Shown: positions 26,030-34,217 of the stretch, one piece after another | Numbering within the stretch: the stretch's first letter is position 1 | How the letters are laid out: every line of letters starts with the position of its first letter | Origin: Bacillus sp. V3-13 | GTDB lineage: Bacteria > Bacillota > Bacilli > Bacillales > Cytobacillaceae | Assembly: GCF_002860165.1 (NCBI RefSeq) | Contig: NZ_PGUZ01000059.1 | Coordinates: 16,505-80,504 of the forward strand | Length of the DNA: 64,000 nt | Direction: 5' to 3' | The notes under the pieces: model-generated | Seen by the model: only the letters and a program-made list of their open reading frames with translations | The model's database searches: none | Told to the model about the DNA's origin: nothing | Translations under genes and position numbers: made by a program

Positions 26030-26950
26030 ATGAAACTAGAAGATCAAGTGACCATCTATGAGGTAGGTCTCAGGGACGGTCTCCAATTAGAGTCAAAGCT
26101 TTTAACGGTTGATGAAAAATTGGAATTATTTAATTTATTGTACAACGCGAAAGTTACCGAAATTGAATTTGGTTCCTTTGTTCACCCAAAGCTGGTTCCG
26201 CAAATGGCAAATACAGCCGAGCTTTATACCTGCATCGAGAAGTATCAGGACATAAAAAATGTTGCTCTTGTTCCGAACTTAAAGGGTCTGCAAAACGCAG
26301 CAGCAGTGGGCGTGAAAACAGCCAATTTTGTTTTATCAGCAAGTAATACGCATAACGAACAAAATGTCCGGCAAACAACTGAAAGCTCTTTAGAAACCTT
26401 TAAGGAGCTATCACGATTTGCAGAAGAAAACAATATCCGTATAAATGTCACCGTAGCCACTTCGTTTGGATGCCCTTTTGAAGGTGCAGTTCCAGAGCAG
26501 CGCGTAATGACAATTTTGGAAGCGCTTTTATTGAATGGTGCTAAAAGAGTAACACTGGCTGACACTACGGGAATGGCGAATCCAAAACAAGTGTATGGAT
26601 TGATGAAACAGGTTAAAAATGAAGGGTCCAATGCTGAAATTGGCTGCCATTTTCATAACACACGCGGAATGGGTCTTGCGAACATTATCGCAGGCTTAGA
26701 AGCAGGGGTAACCATTTATGATAGCTCAATAGGAGGCATCGGCGGCTGTCCGTTCGCTCCAGGGGCAACAGGAAATGTTTCAACAGAGGACGTTGTCCAC
26801 ATGCTCGAAGAAATGGGAGTCAAGACTGGCATTCATCTTGATCAGCTCCTGGAGGCTTCCTGTAAGCTGCGGGATATTTTAGGGCATGATCTGCCTGGAC
26901 AGGTAATGAAAGCTGGGAAAAGCTCACGTTTATATCCCGTCCCAAGCTAA
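26030..26950 (+). CDS. HMG-CoA lyase family protein (second copy)
   Basis: A 306-residue HMGL-like TIM-barrel lyase. It has 'YEVGLRDGLQLESKLL' (Leu in place of the usual Pro of EVGPRDG), 'FGSFVHPKLVPQMANT', 'LADTTGMANPKQ', 'IGCHFHNTRGMGLANIIAGL' and the catalytic Cys loop 'GIGGCPFAPGATGN'. It is a clear paralogue of the protein encoded at 9794-10678 but diverged in the first active-site loop. It heads an operon with an enoyl-CoA hydratase, an acyl-CoA dehydrogenase and a class III CoA-transferase, so it likely performs the last cleavage of a branched dicarboxylyl-CoA, releasing acetyl-CoA and an oxoacid. A candidate regulated promoter precedes it. Confidence 0.85.
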   Translation: MKLEDQVTIYEVGLRDGLQLESKLLTVDEKLELFNLLYNAKVTEIEFGSFVHPKLVPQMANTAELYTCIEKYQDIKNVALVPNLKGLQNAAAVGVKTANFVLSASNTHNEQNVRQTTESSLETFKELSRFAEENNIRINVTVATSFGCPFEGAVPEQRVMTILEALLLNGAKRVTLADTTGMANPKQVYGLMKQVKNEGSNAEIGCHFHNTRGMGLANIIAGLEAGVTIYDSSIGGIGGCPFAPGATGNVSTEDVVHMLEEMGVKTGIHLDQLLEASCKLRDILGHDLPGQVMKAGKSSRLYPVPS

Positions 26951-27001
26951 ATTTGACTAGAATCATCTAAATACATTTGTTATGGAGAGGATGATCAAAA
27001 T

Positions 27002-27802
27002 ATGACGGTAAAAACCTTTGAAACAATTACTCTCGAAAGAGCAGTAAGCCATAGCGGAATTGTCATTTTAACATTAAATAGACCTGAAGCAATGAATGCA
27101 ATGAATACGAAGATGGCAGTCGAGTTAATCGAAGCTTTTCATGAGCTTAAATATGATGAGACTGTCCGCGTTGTGATTGTAACTGGCTCGGGAACAAAGA
27201 GCTTTTGTGTTGGCGCCGATCTGAAGGAACGGAATGGCATGTCCCAGAAGGATTGGAAAAAGCAGCATGATTATTTTGAAGAGGTAACAGCACAAATCCG
27301 CGAATTCCCCTTTCCTGTAATTGGTGCTGTAAACGGATTTGCCTTAGGCGGAGGAATGGAAATAGCCCTTAGCTGTGATTTCCGCACAGCAGCAGAGCAC
27401 GCACAGGTAGGACTGCCGGAAGCAAAGCTTGGGCTTATTCCAGGTATCGGTGGCACTCAGCTCTTGTCCCGGATACTGCCGATTGGCCTTGCGAAGGAAA
27501 TGCTGTTTTCAGGGAAACGGATTGGGGCAGACGAGGGGCGCCAATGGGGACTTATAAACGAATTATTTTCTGCAGATGAGCTTTTGAATGGAACAATCAG
27601 GCTGGCAGATACAATCGCCAAAAATGCACCGCTTTCCTTACAGGCAATTAAAAAAGCCGTAAATAGAGGAACAGAAACCGATTTAGCAACAGGGATTGCA
27701 TTTGAATTAGAAGCCTATTACAAATGTGCAAACTCTGAGGATCGGCTTGAAGGCATTTATGCGTTTAATGAAAAACGCGCACCTGAATGGAAGGGCAGAT
27801 AA
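27002..27802 (+). CDS. Enoyl-CoA hydratase/isomerase family protein
   Basis: A 266-residue crotonase-fold protein. 'GFALGGGMEIALSCDFRTAA' carries one catalytic Glu (about 120) and 'GLPEAKLGLIPGIGGTQLL' the second (about 140). Both acids are present, so it should be a true hydratase rather than only an isomerase. 'FCVGADLKER' forms the oxyanion-hole region. In this operon it would hydrate the enoyl-CoA made by the acyl-CoA dehydrogenase, giving the tertiary or secondary hydroxyacyl-CoA that the HMGL-type lyase splits. GGAGAGGATG precedes the ATG. Confidence 0.88.
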   Translation: MTVKTFETITLERAVSHSGIVILTLNRPEAMNAMNTKMAVELIEAFHELKYDETVRVVIVTGSGTKSFCVGADLKERNGMSQKDWKKQHDYFEEVTAQIREFPFPVIGAVNGFALGGGMEIALSCDFRTAAEHAQVGLPEAKLGLIPGIGGTQLLSRILPIGLAKEMLFSGKRIGADEGRQWGLINELFSADELLNGTIRLADTIAKNAPLSLQAIKKAVNRGTETDLATGIAFELEAYYKCANSEDRLEGIYAFNEKRAPEWKGR

Positions 27803-27922
27803 TTGATAAGTTTTACTGCCAATCCCGGTTTGTCAATCGATTTTTTACCACTTGCCAATAAAATCCTGACAGTTCGTACTCCGTATTTAATTAATAAACC
27901 CAAATAAATTGGAGGGAAAAAA

Positions 27923-29092
27923 ATGTCACACACTAATACTTTGGAAAACACAGAGCTTGAAATGATACGCAAAAGCGTTCGAACTTTATGTGAGCGCTTT
28001 CCTGAAACATACTGGAGAGATCTTGATAGCAGAGATGCTTATCCAACAGAGTTTGTTAAGGCGTTAACCGAAGAAGGCTGGCTGTCTGTACTGATTCCTG
28101 AAGAGTATGGTGGAGCAGGTCTTGGTATGAAGGAAGCGGGAATTATTTTAGAGGAAATCAACCGTTCCGGCGGAAATGCGGGAGCCTGCCATGCGCAAAT
28201 GTACACAATGGGTGCATTGCTTCAACATGGGAACGAAGACCAGAAGCAAAGATTCCTTCCGAAAATTGCAAGCGGGGAGCTTCGCCTGCAGGCTTTTGGT
28301 ATTACTGAGCCTACCGCTGGAAGTGATACAACAAGTATCCAGACATTTGCTGAGAGAAGAGGCGATCATTATATTGTGAATGGCCAGAAAATTTGGACAT
28401 CAAGAGCGGAGCATTCCGATTTAATGATGCTGCTTGCGAGAACGACCCCGAAGGACCAGGTCGCCAAGAAAACAGACGGATTAAGCTTATTTATTTTAGA
28501 TATGAAAGACCAGGCCGATAAAATCAATATTCGTCCTATTGACACGATGATTAACCATGCAACAACTGAAGTCTTTATTGAAAATGCTGAAATTCCTGTT
28601 GAAAACTTGATCGGTGAGGAAGGAAAGGGCTTCCGTTATGTGTTAGGCGGAATGAATGCTGAGCGTATTCTGATTGCTTCTGAATCCATCGGCGATGGCA
28701 TGTACTTCGTTGATAAATCAGTTCAATACGCTAATGAACGTGTTGTATTCGGAAGGCCAATCGGCCAGAACCAGGGAGTTCAGTTCCCTATTTCAAGAGC
28801 ATACATGGATATTCAAGCTGCAAAATTAATGAGAGATAAGGCCGCTGAGCTTTTTGATGCCGGAGTGAACTGCGGTACGGAAGCAAACATGGCAAAATAT
28901 CTGGCTTCAGAAGCAACATGGCGTGCAGCAAATGCCGCGATGGATACTTATGGCGGATATGGCTTTGCAACTGAATATAATATTGAAAGAAAATTCCGGG
29001 AAGCCCGTTTGTTTATTGTCGCGCCGATTACAAACAACCTGGTTGTGAGCTATGTTGGCCAGCACGTGTTAGGATTGCCTCGTTCGTTCTAA
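27923..29092 (+). CDS. Acyl-CoA dehydrogenase, branched-chain type active site
   Basis: A 389-residue acyl-CoA dehydrogenase: 'LIPEEYGGAGLGMKEAGIIL', 'QAFGITEPTAGSDTTSIQT', 'VNGQKIWTSRAEHSDLMMLL', 'RVVFGRPIGQNQGVQFPIS' and 'DTYGGYGFATEYNIERKFRE'. The usual catalytic Glu of the C-terminal 'YEGT' motif is missing; the segment reads 'RLFIVAPITNNL'. Instead Glu247 in 'MNAERILIASESIG' sits where isovaleryl-CoA and long-chain dehydrogenases keep their base. This hints at a branched acyl-CoA substrate. The ending 'GQHVLGLPRSF' is common in dehydrogenases found beside CaiB-type transferases. FAD is expected as cofactor with an electron-transfer flavoprotein encoded elsewhere. Confidence 0.9.
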   Translation: MSHTNTLENTELEMIRKSVRTLCERFPETYWRDLDSRDAYPTEFVKALTEEGWLSVLIPEEYGGAGLGMKEAGIILEEINRSGGNAGACHAQMYTMGALLQHGNEDQKQRFLPKIASGELRLQAFGITEPTAGSDTTSIQTFAERRGDHYIVNGQKIWTSRAEHSDLMMLLARTTPKDQVAKKTDGLSLFILDMKDQADKINIRPIDTMINHATTEVFIENAEIPVENLIGEEGKGFRYVLGGMNAERILIASESIGDGMYFVDKSVQYANERVVFGRPIGQNQGVQFPISRAYMDIQAAKLMRDKAAELFDAGVNCGTEANMAKYLASEATWRAANAAMDTYGGYGFATEYNIERKFREARLFIVAPITNNLVVSYVGQHVLGLPRSF

Positions 29093-29110
29093 CAGATTGC
29101 ATAAACGCGC

Positions 29111-29134
29111 AGAGGACCTTGCAGCAGGTCCTCT
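29111..29134 (+). other. Intercistronic hairpin between dehydrogenase and CoA-transferase genes
   Basis: AGAGGACCT and AGGTCCTCT form a perfect 9-base stem with a TGCAGC loop, followed by only a weak pyrimidine stretch. It may be a partial terminator or an mRNA-stabilising element. Confidence 0.55.
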
Positions 29135-29157
29135 CTTACTTAAAAGGAGGACTGAAA

Positions 29158-30372
29158 ATGGCTGGACCATTAAGCGGCATAACAGTAGTAGATGTTACGA
29201 CCAATATTTCCGGACCTAGTTTAACCATGATCCTTGCCGATTTAGGAGCGGAAATTATCAAAATCGAACGCCCTGATATTGGTGATGATTCAAGGGGAAT
29301 GGGTCCCTTTTGGGAAGGGGAGGGAGTTTATTTTCTCCATATTAACCGGAACAAAAAATCGATCGTCATTGATTTAAAACAGGAAAGCGGACGGGAGATT
29401 GTCTATGATCTCGTACAAACTGCAGATGTTTTTGTAGAGAACTTTCGTCTTAAAAAAGCAGAGGAGCTAGGATTAGGCTACAACAGATTAAAAGAGCTGA
29501 ACCCTTCGCTTGTGTATTGTTCGCTTTCCGCTTATGGACAGGACGGTCCGCTAAGCCAGAGAGCCGGCTATGATGCGATCGCCCAGGCTGATTCAGGCAT
29601 CATAGGAATTAATGGGGCAGAAGGTGCAGAAGTTGCCCGTGTTCCTGTGTCCGTTCTTGACCAGGGCAGTGCGATGTGGGGAGCGATTGGTGTGCTTTCA
29701 GCCTTATTGCACAAGCAAAAAACCGGTGAAGGGCAGAGGGTTACTACTTCATTATATGAAACAGGTGTATTCTGGGTGGGCTATCATATGCTTTCTTGGC
29801 TTGCGACTGGTAAAGAACCGGAAAAATCCGGTGCCGGCCACACAGCCTTTGCGCCGTATGGCGCGTTTCAGGCAGCTGATGCCCATGTGATGATTGGTAT
29901 ATCCAACAATTCATTATTTGAACGCTTATGCAAGGTTCTCGGAAAGGATGAATGGCCGGAGGATCCTCGCTACAAAACAAATCCATTGCGTGTTGAAAAC
30001 CGCGATGAATTAAAAGACGCCATTGAAAATATCCTCCAATCCAGACGTGCTGACGAATGGGTAAGCTTGCTTGCTGGAGCAGGGGTTCCGAGCTCAAAAA
30101 TAAAAACCATTTCCGAGGTTGCACAGGATGAGCAAACTGAAGCGGTGGGCATGTGGAAGAGTATTTCCCATGGTAACATCCATAATTTCAAGCTGCCGCG
30201 GCTTCCGTTTGAACTAAGTGGATCACCTGCCGAAATCAAGCAGGCTCCACCAAAGCTTGGCGAGAACACCGAAGACATTTTAACAAAGCTTGGTTATGAT
30301 GAAGCGAAAGTTGAACTGCTTTTGGATAGTGGAATAATACAGGCTGAGAATAAAAAAGTTGAGTCCCAGTGA
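29158..30372 (+). CDS. Class III CoA-transferase (CaiB/BaiF family), second copy
   Basis: A 404-residue family III CoA-transferase: 'GITVVDVTTNISGPSLTMIL', 'DLGAEIIKIERPDIGDDSRG', 'NRNKKSIVIDLKQESG', 'FVENFRLKKAEELGLGY' and the catalytic Asp168 in 'PVSVLDQGSAMW'. It is the last gene of the HMGL-ECH-ACAD operon and supplies the first chemical step, loading CoA onto a carboxylic acid. It is only distantly similar to the transferase at 11583 outside the family motifs. The ATG at 29158 follows AAGGAGG; an in-frame TTG at 29119 lies inside the hairpin. Confidence 0.87.
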   Translation: MAGPLSGITVVDVTTNISGPSLTMILADLGAEIIKIERPDIGDDSRGMGPFWEGEGVYFLHINRNKKSIVIDLKQESGREIVYDLVQTADVFVENFRLKKAEELGLGYNRLKELNPSLVYCSLSAYGQDGPLSQRAGYDAIAQADSGIIGINGAEGAEVARVPVSVLDQGSAMWGAIGVLSALLHKQKTGEGQRVTTSLYETGVFWVGYHMLSWLATGKEPEKSGAGHTAFAPYGAFQAADAHVMIGISNNSLFERLCKVLGKDEWPEDPRYKTNPLRVENRDELKDAIENILQSRRADEWVSLLAGAGVPSSKIKTISEVAQDEQTEAVGMWKSISHGNIHNFKLPRLPFELSGSPAEIKQAPPKLGENTEDILTKLGYDEAKVELLLDSGIIQAENKKVESQ

Positions 30373-30384
30373 CAATTACAAAAA

Positions 30385-30421
30385 ATAACTCCTGATTTTT
30401 TGGTCAGGAGTTATATCTATT
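30385..30421 (+). terminator. Terminator after the second CoA-transferase operon
   Basis: ATAACTCCTGA and TCAGGAGTTAT form a perfect 11-base stem with an 8-base loop. The following sequence is only moderately T-rich (ATCTATTTTG), so termination may be incomplete. Confidence 0.6.
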
Positions 30422-30563
30422 TTGTCAGGGATTTAAAAGTTGCAATTAAGAAATTGTATCATCGAAGATTAAGGAATTGAAAATAGCATAAGGAAATTTA
30501 TTGATTCAGTTTGGAAAAATGAAGTGAAATCGGGTAGTAACTAGTGTCAAATTTAAAAATAGT

Positions 30564-30617
30564 TTGAAAAATCAGACTAAAACTTTTATTATATAAGTAG
30601 ATGTCGACAGCCGACAT
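30564..30617 (+). promoter_or_regulatory. Promoter and operator of the GntR-fumarase-dehydrogenase operon
   Basis: TTGAAA (30564-30569) and TATTAT (30587-30592) are 17 bases apart. ATGTCG (30601-30606) and CGACAT (30612-30617) form an inverted repeat centred about 17 bases past the -10, around the expected start site. The rest of the 373-base gap holds the terminator at 30385 and a leader repeat AAGACT/AGTCTT at 30668-30691; I see no other gene in it. Confidence 0.5.
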
Positions 30618-30745
30618 TAAAGTGAATGACTGAGTGCAAAACACGAGCCCATATTCAGGATACTAATAAGACTTCCCACATCGCGAGTCTTCAAACTGAA
30701 AGCAAGCATCCATGACAACTTTATAGCGGTAAGGAGCAAGAAAAC

Positions 30746-31405
30746 ATGTTCGAACAAACGAGTTTACAACGTGCGTTACCGTACTACCAGCAAATTCAGC
30801 AGACAATTAAAACAAGGATCTTCCAGGGTGTTTATAAGCCGGGTGACAGGCTATACGAAGCTCAGATCGCCAAGGAGTTTGCGATCAGCCGCAGTCCCGT
30901 CCGGGAAGCGATTCGCGCATTAGTCAATGAAGGGCTGATCATTATGGATGAAAAATCACAGCTTTCCGTCTATAAACCTTCATTGCAGGACGTCAGGGAT
31001 ATTTACGAGTGCCGGGTCGCTTTAGAATCAACTGCAGTGGCATTAGCCACAGAACGAATAACTGGGAAAGACCTTGCTGAACTTGAAAAGGTGCTGGAAG
31101 ACACCAACGAAGCGATAAAAAGGGGGGAAAAAGAGGAAATTATCAAATACAATGCGCTTTTCCATGAATGCATCATTGATTACAGCGGCAATATGCGGCT
31201 AAAAAAAATGGTAGATGATTTGCATTCACTGACTTATTATTACCGGGTCCTGAATATGGAGGGGCCAGACCGTGCCTCCGTAATTTTAAAAGGGCATCGA
31301 GACATTTTTACAGCAATGAAAGAAAAAAATCCGGATGAAGCAGCAAAAAAATTAACAGAGCATACGCAAGAGGACCTTGAGAATTTAATTAAATTGATTG
31401 GTTAA
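30746..31405 (+). CDS. GntR-family regulator, FCD subfamily
   Basis: A 219-residue FCD-type GntR protein with winged-helix segment 'IAKEFAISRSPVREAIRALV' (about 40-60) and an FCD domain containing 'NALFHECIIDYSGNMRL' and the closing 'KLTEHTQEDL'. It is first in an operon with a two-subunit fumarase-type dehydratase and a tartrate/D-malate dehydrogenase, sixteen bases before the next start. The recognition helix differs from those of the other GntR proteins in the window, and the inverted repeat at its promoter is also different. Probably autoregulated, with a C4 hydroxydicarboxylate as effector. Confidence 0.9.
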   Translation: MFEQTSLQRALPYYQQIQQTIKTRIFQGVYKPGDRLYEAQIAKEFAISRSPVREAIRALVNEGLIIMDEKSQLSVYKPSLQDVRDIYECRVALESTAVALATERITGKDLAELEKVLEDTNEAIKRGEKEEIIKYNALFHECIIDYSGNMRLKKMVDDLHSLTYYYRVLNMEGPDRASVILKGHRDIFTAMKEKNPDEAAKKLTEHTQEDLENLIKLIG

Positions 31406-31421
31406 AAAAGGAGAGATCAGA

Positions 31422-32264
31422 TTGCGAATCGTTGAGGTGGAAACCATTACGGAGACCGTAGCTAAGCTCTGCTGGGAAGCCTGTTACTATCTGCCCGGGG
31501 ATGTTCTGGCCGGTTTTAAAAAAGCAGCGGTGACAGAAGCTTCCCCCATCGGCAAATCAATTCTGGAGCAGCTCCTTGAAAACGCCGAAGAGGCAAGGAA
31601 AAACCATATGCCATATTGCCATGATACTGGTATGGCCGTTGTTTTTGTGGAAATAGGCCAAGATATACATGTCACTGGGGGAGATTTTCTCGAATCCATC
31701 CAGGAAGGAGTCAGAATCGGATACCGTGAAGGCTACCTCCGGAAATCTGTGGTCGGTGACCCGCTGCTGCGTATTAATACAGGTGATAACACACCCGCGG
31801 TCGTACATACGGAAATCGTTCCAGGAGAACAAATCAAAATCACCGTCCTTCCAAAAGGCGGCGGCAGCGAAAACATGAGTGCGATGAAGTTTTTGCTTCC
31901 AGGTGAAGGAGCCGAGGGCGTCAAACAATTTGTCGTTCAGACCATTAAGGATGCCGGCGGGAAAGCATGTCCTCCTGTCATAGTCGGTGTTGGGATCGGT
32001 GGCAGCTTTGACAAAGTGACCTCGCTTGCGAAGCATGCAGTCCTTAGGGAAATCGGAACTCATCATCCAGACCCGCATATCGCCCAATTGGAGCAGGAAC
32101 TGCTGGAGGAAATCAATAACACAGGAATCGGTCCTCAAGGGTTAGGCGGTACGAGCACCGCACTTTGGGTGCCAGTTGAAACGTATCCCTGCCATATCAC
32201 GGCGCTCCCAGTTGCGGTCAATATCCAATGCCACGCAGCCCGCAAAAAAACAGTTGTGATATGA
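31422..32264 (+). CDS. Class I fumarase / L-tartrate dehydratase alpha subunit (TtdA type), first copy
   Basis: A 280-residue alpha subunit of an iron-sulfur hydro-lyase. Likely [4Fe-4S] cysteines are Cys66 in 'MPYCHDTGMAVVF', Cys183 in 'GGKACPPVIVG' and Cys270 in 'VNIQCHAARK'. 'PKGGGSENMSAMKFLLPGEG' and 'GIGPQGLGGTSTALWV' are standard. The usual 'CQDTG' is 'CHDTG' here. The enzyme adds or removes water from fumarate, mesaconate or tartrate. The neighbouring dehydrogenase favours tartrate or malate. I chose the TTG at 31422, eight bases after AAAAGGAGAG; the upstream in-frame ATG at 31398 lies in the GntR gene. Confidence 0.88.
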   Translation: MRIVEVETITETVAKLCWEACYYLPGDVLAGFKKAAVTEASPIGKSILEQLLENAEEARKNHMPYCHDTGMAVVFVEIGQDIHVTGGDFLESIQEGVRIGYREGYLRKSVVGDPLLRINTGDNTPAVVHTEIVPGEQIKITVLPKGGGSENMSAMKFLLPGEGAEGVKQFVVQTIKDAGGKACPPVIVGVGIGGSFDKVTSLAKHAVLREIGTHHPDPHIAQLEQELLEEINNTGIGPQGLGGTSTALWVPVETYPCHITALPVAVNIQCHAARKKTVVI

Positions 32265-32276
32265 GGAGGATGAATA

Positions 32277-32861
32277 ATGACTAAATACAGGCTAAAGACC
32301 CCTGTAACAGACAGTGATATCCAGAAACTGAAAATCGGTGACAGTGTTCTGCTTACCGGCACAATTTATATGGCCCGTGACGCTGCCCATAAACGGATGG
32401 TGGAGCTGCTCGAAGCCAATCAGCCATTGCCGGTGGACTTAAGAGGGGAAATTATTTTCTATGCCGGTCCTTGTCCGCCAAAACCCGGCCAGATTATTGG
32501 CCCGGTTGCGCCAACAACGGCATACAGAATGGACCCATACGCCCCTGCCATGTACGAATACGGAGTAAAAGGAACAATCGGAAAAGGCCCAAGGAGGGAT
32601 ATGGTCAAAGAAGCCTGCAAAAAATATGGGGCAGTTTATTTTGCGGCGATAGGCGGGTTATCCACTATTTTGAGCAGGCGGATCAAATCGGTCGAACTGG
32701 TTGCTTATGAAGACCTCGGCCCTGAGGCAATCAGGAAGCTTGAGGTCGAAGATTTTCCGCTGCTCGTCGCCTATGATGCAGCTGGCCGGGACTTGTATAA
32801 ACAGGAGATAGCGAAGTATCAGAATTACAATGTGAGTATGGATAAGGGAGTTGTATCTTAA
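32277..32861 (+). CDS. Class I fumarase / L-tartrate dehydratase beta subunit (TtdB type), first copy
   Basis: A 194-residue beta subunit with 'LKIGDSVLLTGTIYMARDAA' and 'HKRMVELLEANQPLP', 'FYAGPCPPKPGQIIGPVAPT', 'YAPAMYEYGVKGTIGKG' and 'VELVAYEDLGPEAIRKLEVE'. These are the conserved substrate-binding segments of the C-terminal half of class I fumarases. It follows its alpha partner by 12 bases with GAGGAGGAT as ribosome binding site and is followed with no gap by a dehydrogenase gene. Confidence 0.88.
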   Translation: MTKYRLKTPVTDSDIQKLKIGDSVLLTGTIYMARDAAHKRMVELLEANQPLPVDLRGEIIFYAGPCPPKPGQIIGPVAPTTAYRMDPYAPAMYEYGVKGTIGKGPRRDMVKEACKKYGAVYFAAIGGLSTILSRRIKSVELVAYEDLGPEAIRKLEVEDFPLLVAYDAAGRDLYKQEIAKYQNYNVSMDKGVVS

Positions 32862-32862
32862 A

Positions 32863-33945
32863 ATGAAAAACTATGAAATCGCTGTCATACCTGGAGATGG
32901 GATTGGCAAAGAAGTTGTGCCTGTCTCGTTAAAAGTACTGCAAACAGCAGCTGAAATCCACGGCGGCCTAAAATTCGACTTTAAACACTATCCATGGAGC
33001 TGTGAATATTATCTTGAGCATGGAAAGATGATGCCGGTTGATGGTCTCGATATTTTAAAAAACTATGATGCTATTTTTCTTGGAGCAGTCGGCAATCCGC
33101 AGCTAGTGCCAGACCATGTTTCATTATGGGGACTATTGATTAAAATCAGGAGGGAATTCCAGCAGTCGATTAACATCCGCCCTGCGAAAATGTTCAAAGG
33201 GTTGACCTCTCCGCTTCTTAATCCGAAAGATTTTGACTTAATTGTTGTCAGAGAAAACAGCGAGGGGGAATACAGTGAGGTTGGCGGCAGGATTCATAGA
33301 GAAGACGGAGAAATTGCTATACAAAACGCTGTCTTTACCCGAAAAGCGACTGAGAGTGCAATGCGGTATGCATTCGAGCTTGCAAAAAAACGCCGGGGCC
33401 ATCTCACTTCAGCTACTAAATCGAATGGCATCGTCCACTCAATGCCCTTTTGGGATGAAGTTTTCAATGATATAAAACGGGATTATCCTGACGTTCAGAC
33501 TGCTGCCTACCATATTGATGCACTTGCTGCATTTTTCGTGCAAAAACCGCATATATTCGATGTTATTGTTGCCAGCAACTTATTTGGGGATATTTTAACA
33601 GATATTGGGGGTGCTATCATGGGTAGCATCGGCATTGCACCAGCTGCGAATATCAATGTTAACGGTAAGTATCCGTCCATGTTCGAGCCAGTGCATGGCT
33701 CAGCTCCTGATATTTCCGGAAGGGGCATCGCCAATCCGATTGGACAAATGTGGACAGCCAAAATGATGCTTGACCATTTCGGTGAATATGAACTGGGGAG
33801 GAAGGTACTTGACGCAATCGAAGAAGTTACAAATGCAGGAATAAAAACGCCTGATATCGGCGGTAAGGCCACCACAACTGAAGTAGGCGAGGCAGTCTGT
33901 TCTAGATTAAAGCAATTGTCCTTCGGAGAGGTAAAGAGCTCTTAA
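32863..33945 (+). CDS. Isocitrate/isopropylmalate dehydrogenase family: tartrate or D-malate dehydrogenase
   Basis: A 360-residue beta-decarboxylating dehydrogenase. It has 'AVIPGDGIGKEVVPVSLKVL', 'FLGAVGNPQLVPDHVSLWG', 'NIRPAKMFKG', 'VVRENSEGEYSEVGGRIH' and 'ATKSNGIVHSMPFWDEVF', then 'FEPVHGSAPDISGRGIANP'. The 'ENSEGEYSEVGG' and 'SNGIVHSMPFW' forms are typical of tartrate dehydrogenase/decarboxylase and DmlA D-malate dehydrogenase rather than LeuB. It oxidises and decarboxylates D-malate or a tartrate with NAD and Mn or Mg. Next to a TtdAB-type dehydratase this suggests tartrate or malate use. ATG 32863 starts one base after the TtdB stop; GGGAG lies about 12 bases upstream. The gene closes the operon. 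Confidence 0.87.
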   Translation: MKNYEIAVIPGDGIGKEVVPVSLKVLQTAAEIHGGLKFDFKHYPWSCEYYLEHGKMMPVDGLDILKNYDAIFLGAVGNPQLVPDHVSLWGLLIKIRREFQQSINIRPAKMFKGLTSPLLNPKDFDLIVVRENSEGEYSEVGGRIHREDGEIAIQNAVFTRKATESAMRYAFELAKKRRGHLTSATKSNGIVHSMPFWDEVFNDIKRDYPDVQTAAYHIDALAAFFVQKPHIFDVIVASNLFGDILTDIGGAIMGSIGIAPAANINVNGKYPSMFEPVHGSAPDISGRGIANPIGQMWTAKMMLDHFGEYELGRKVLDAIEEVTNAGIKTPDIGGKATTTEVGEAVCSRLKQLSFGEVKSS

Positions 33946-33958
33946 TCTTTTAAAATTA

Positions 33959-33994
33959 AAAAAGTGCGGCTAAAATTAATAGCCGTGCTTTTTT
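33959..33994 (+). terminator. Terminator after the tartrate/D-malate dehydrogenase gene
   Basis: AAAAGTGCGGCTA and TAGCCGTGCTTTT make a stem with one weak pair, followed by TTTTTT. The A run on the left could let it act weakly in the other direction as well. Confidence 0.75.
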
Positions 33995-34163
33995 CATTCA
34001 GATTCACTGAACAAGTTCATATTGGCAGGAACAGTTACTGTTTTGTTCTGGAAAATACCCTTGGATTTTGGAGAATAAAACACATAAATCGAAAATAAAG
34101 CAAAAACCGATTTTGTGAAAAATGAGGATTAAGTCAATTTATAGAAATTCAAGAATGGCAACT

Positions 34164-34194
34164 TAAAAAAACAGCACCGGAACCAATCCGGTGC
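34164..34194 (-). terminator. Terminator of the TRAP binding-protein operon (minus strand)
   Basis: On the minus strand GCACCGGA and TCCGGTGC form a perfect stem around a four-base TTGG-type loop, followed by TGTTTTTT. It lies 24 bases after the minus-strand stop at 34218. Confidence 0.85.
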
Positions 34195-34217
34195 TTCATG
34201 ACTTAACTATCCAACTA

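Noticed and set aside
27923..29092. Inactive acyl-CoA dehydrogenase because the C-terminal Glu is missing
   Set aside because: Glu247 sits at the alternative catalytic position of the isovaleryl-CoA and long-chain enzymes, so the protein is probably active.
30668..30691. tRNA or riboswitch in the long leader of the GntR gene at 30746
   Set aside because: Only a six-base inverted repeat is visible. No cloverleaf and no known riboswitch core were seen.
32863..33945. LeuB or isocitrate dehydrogenase
   Set aside because: The ENSEGEYSEVGG and SNGIVHSMPFW motifs and the TtdAB-type neighbours fit tartrate/D-malate dehydrogenase better.
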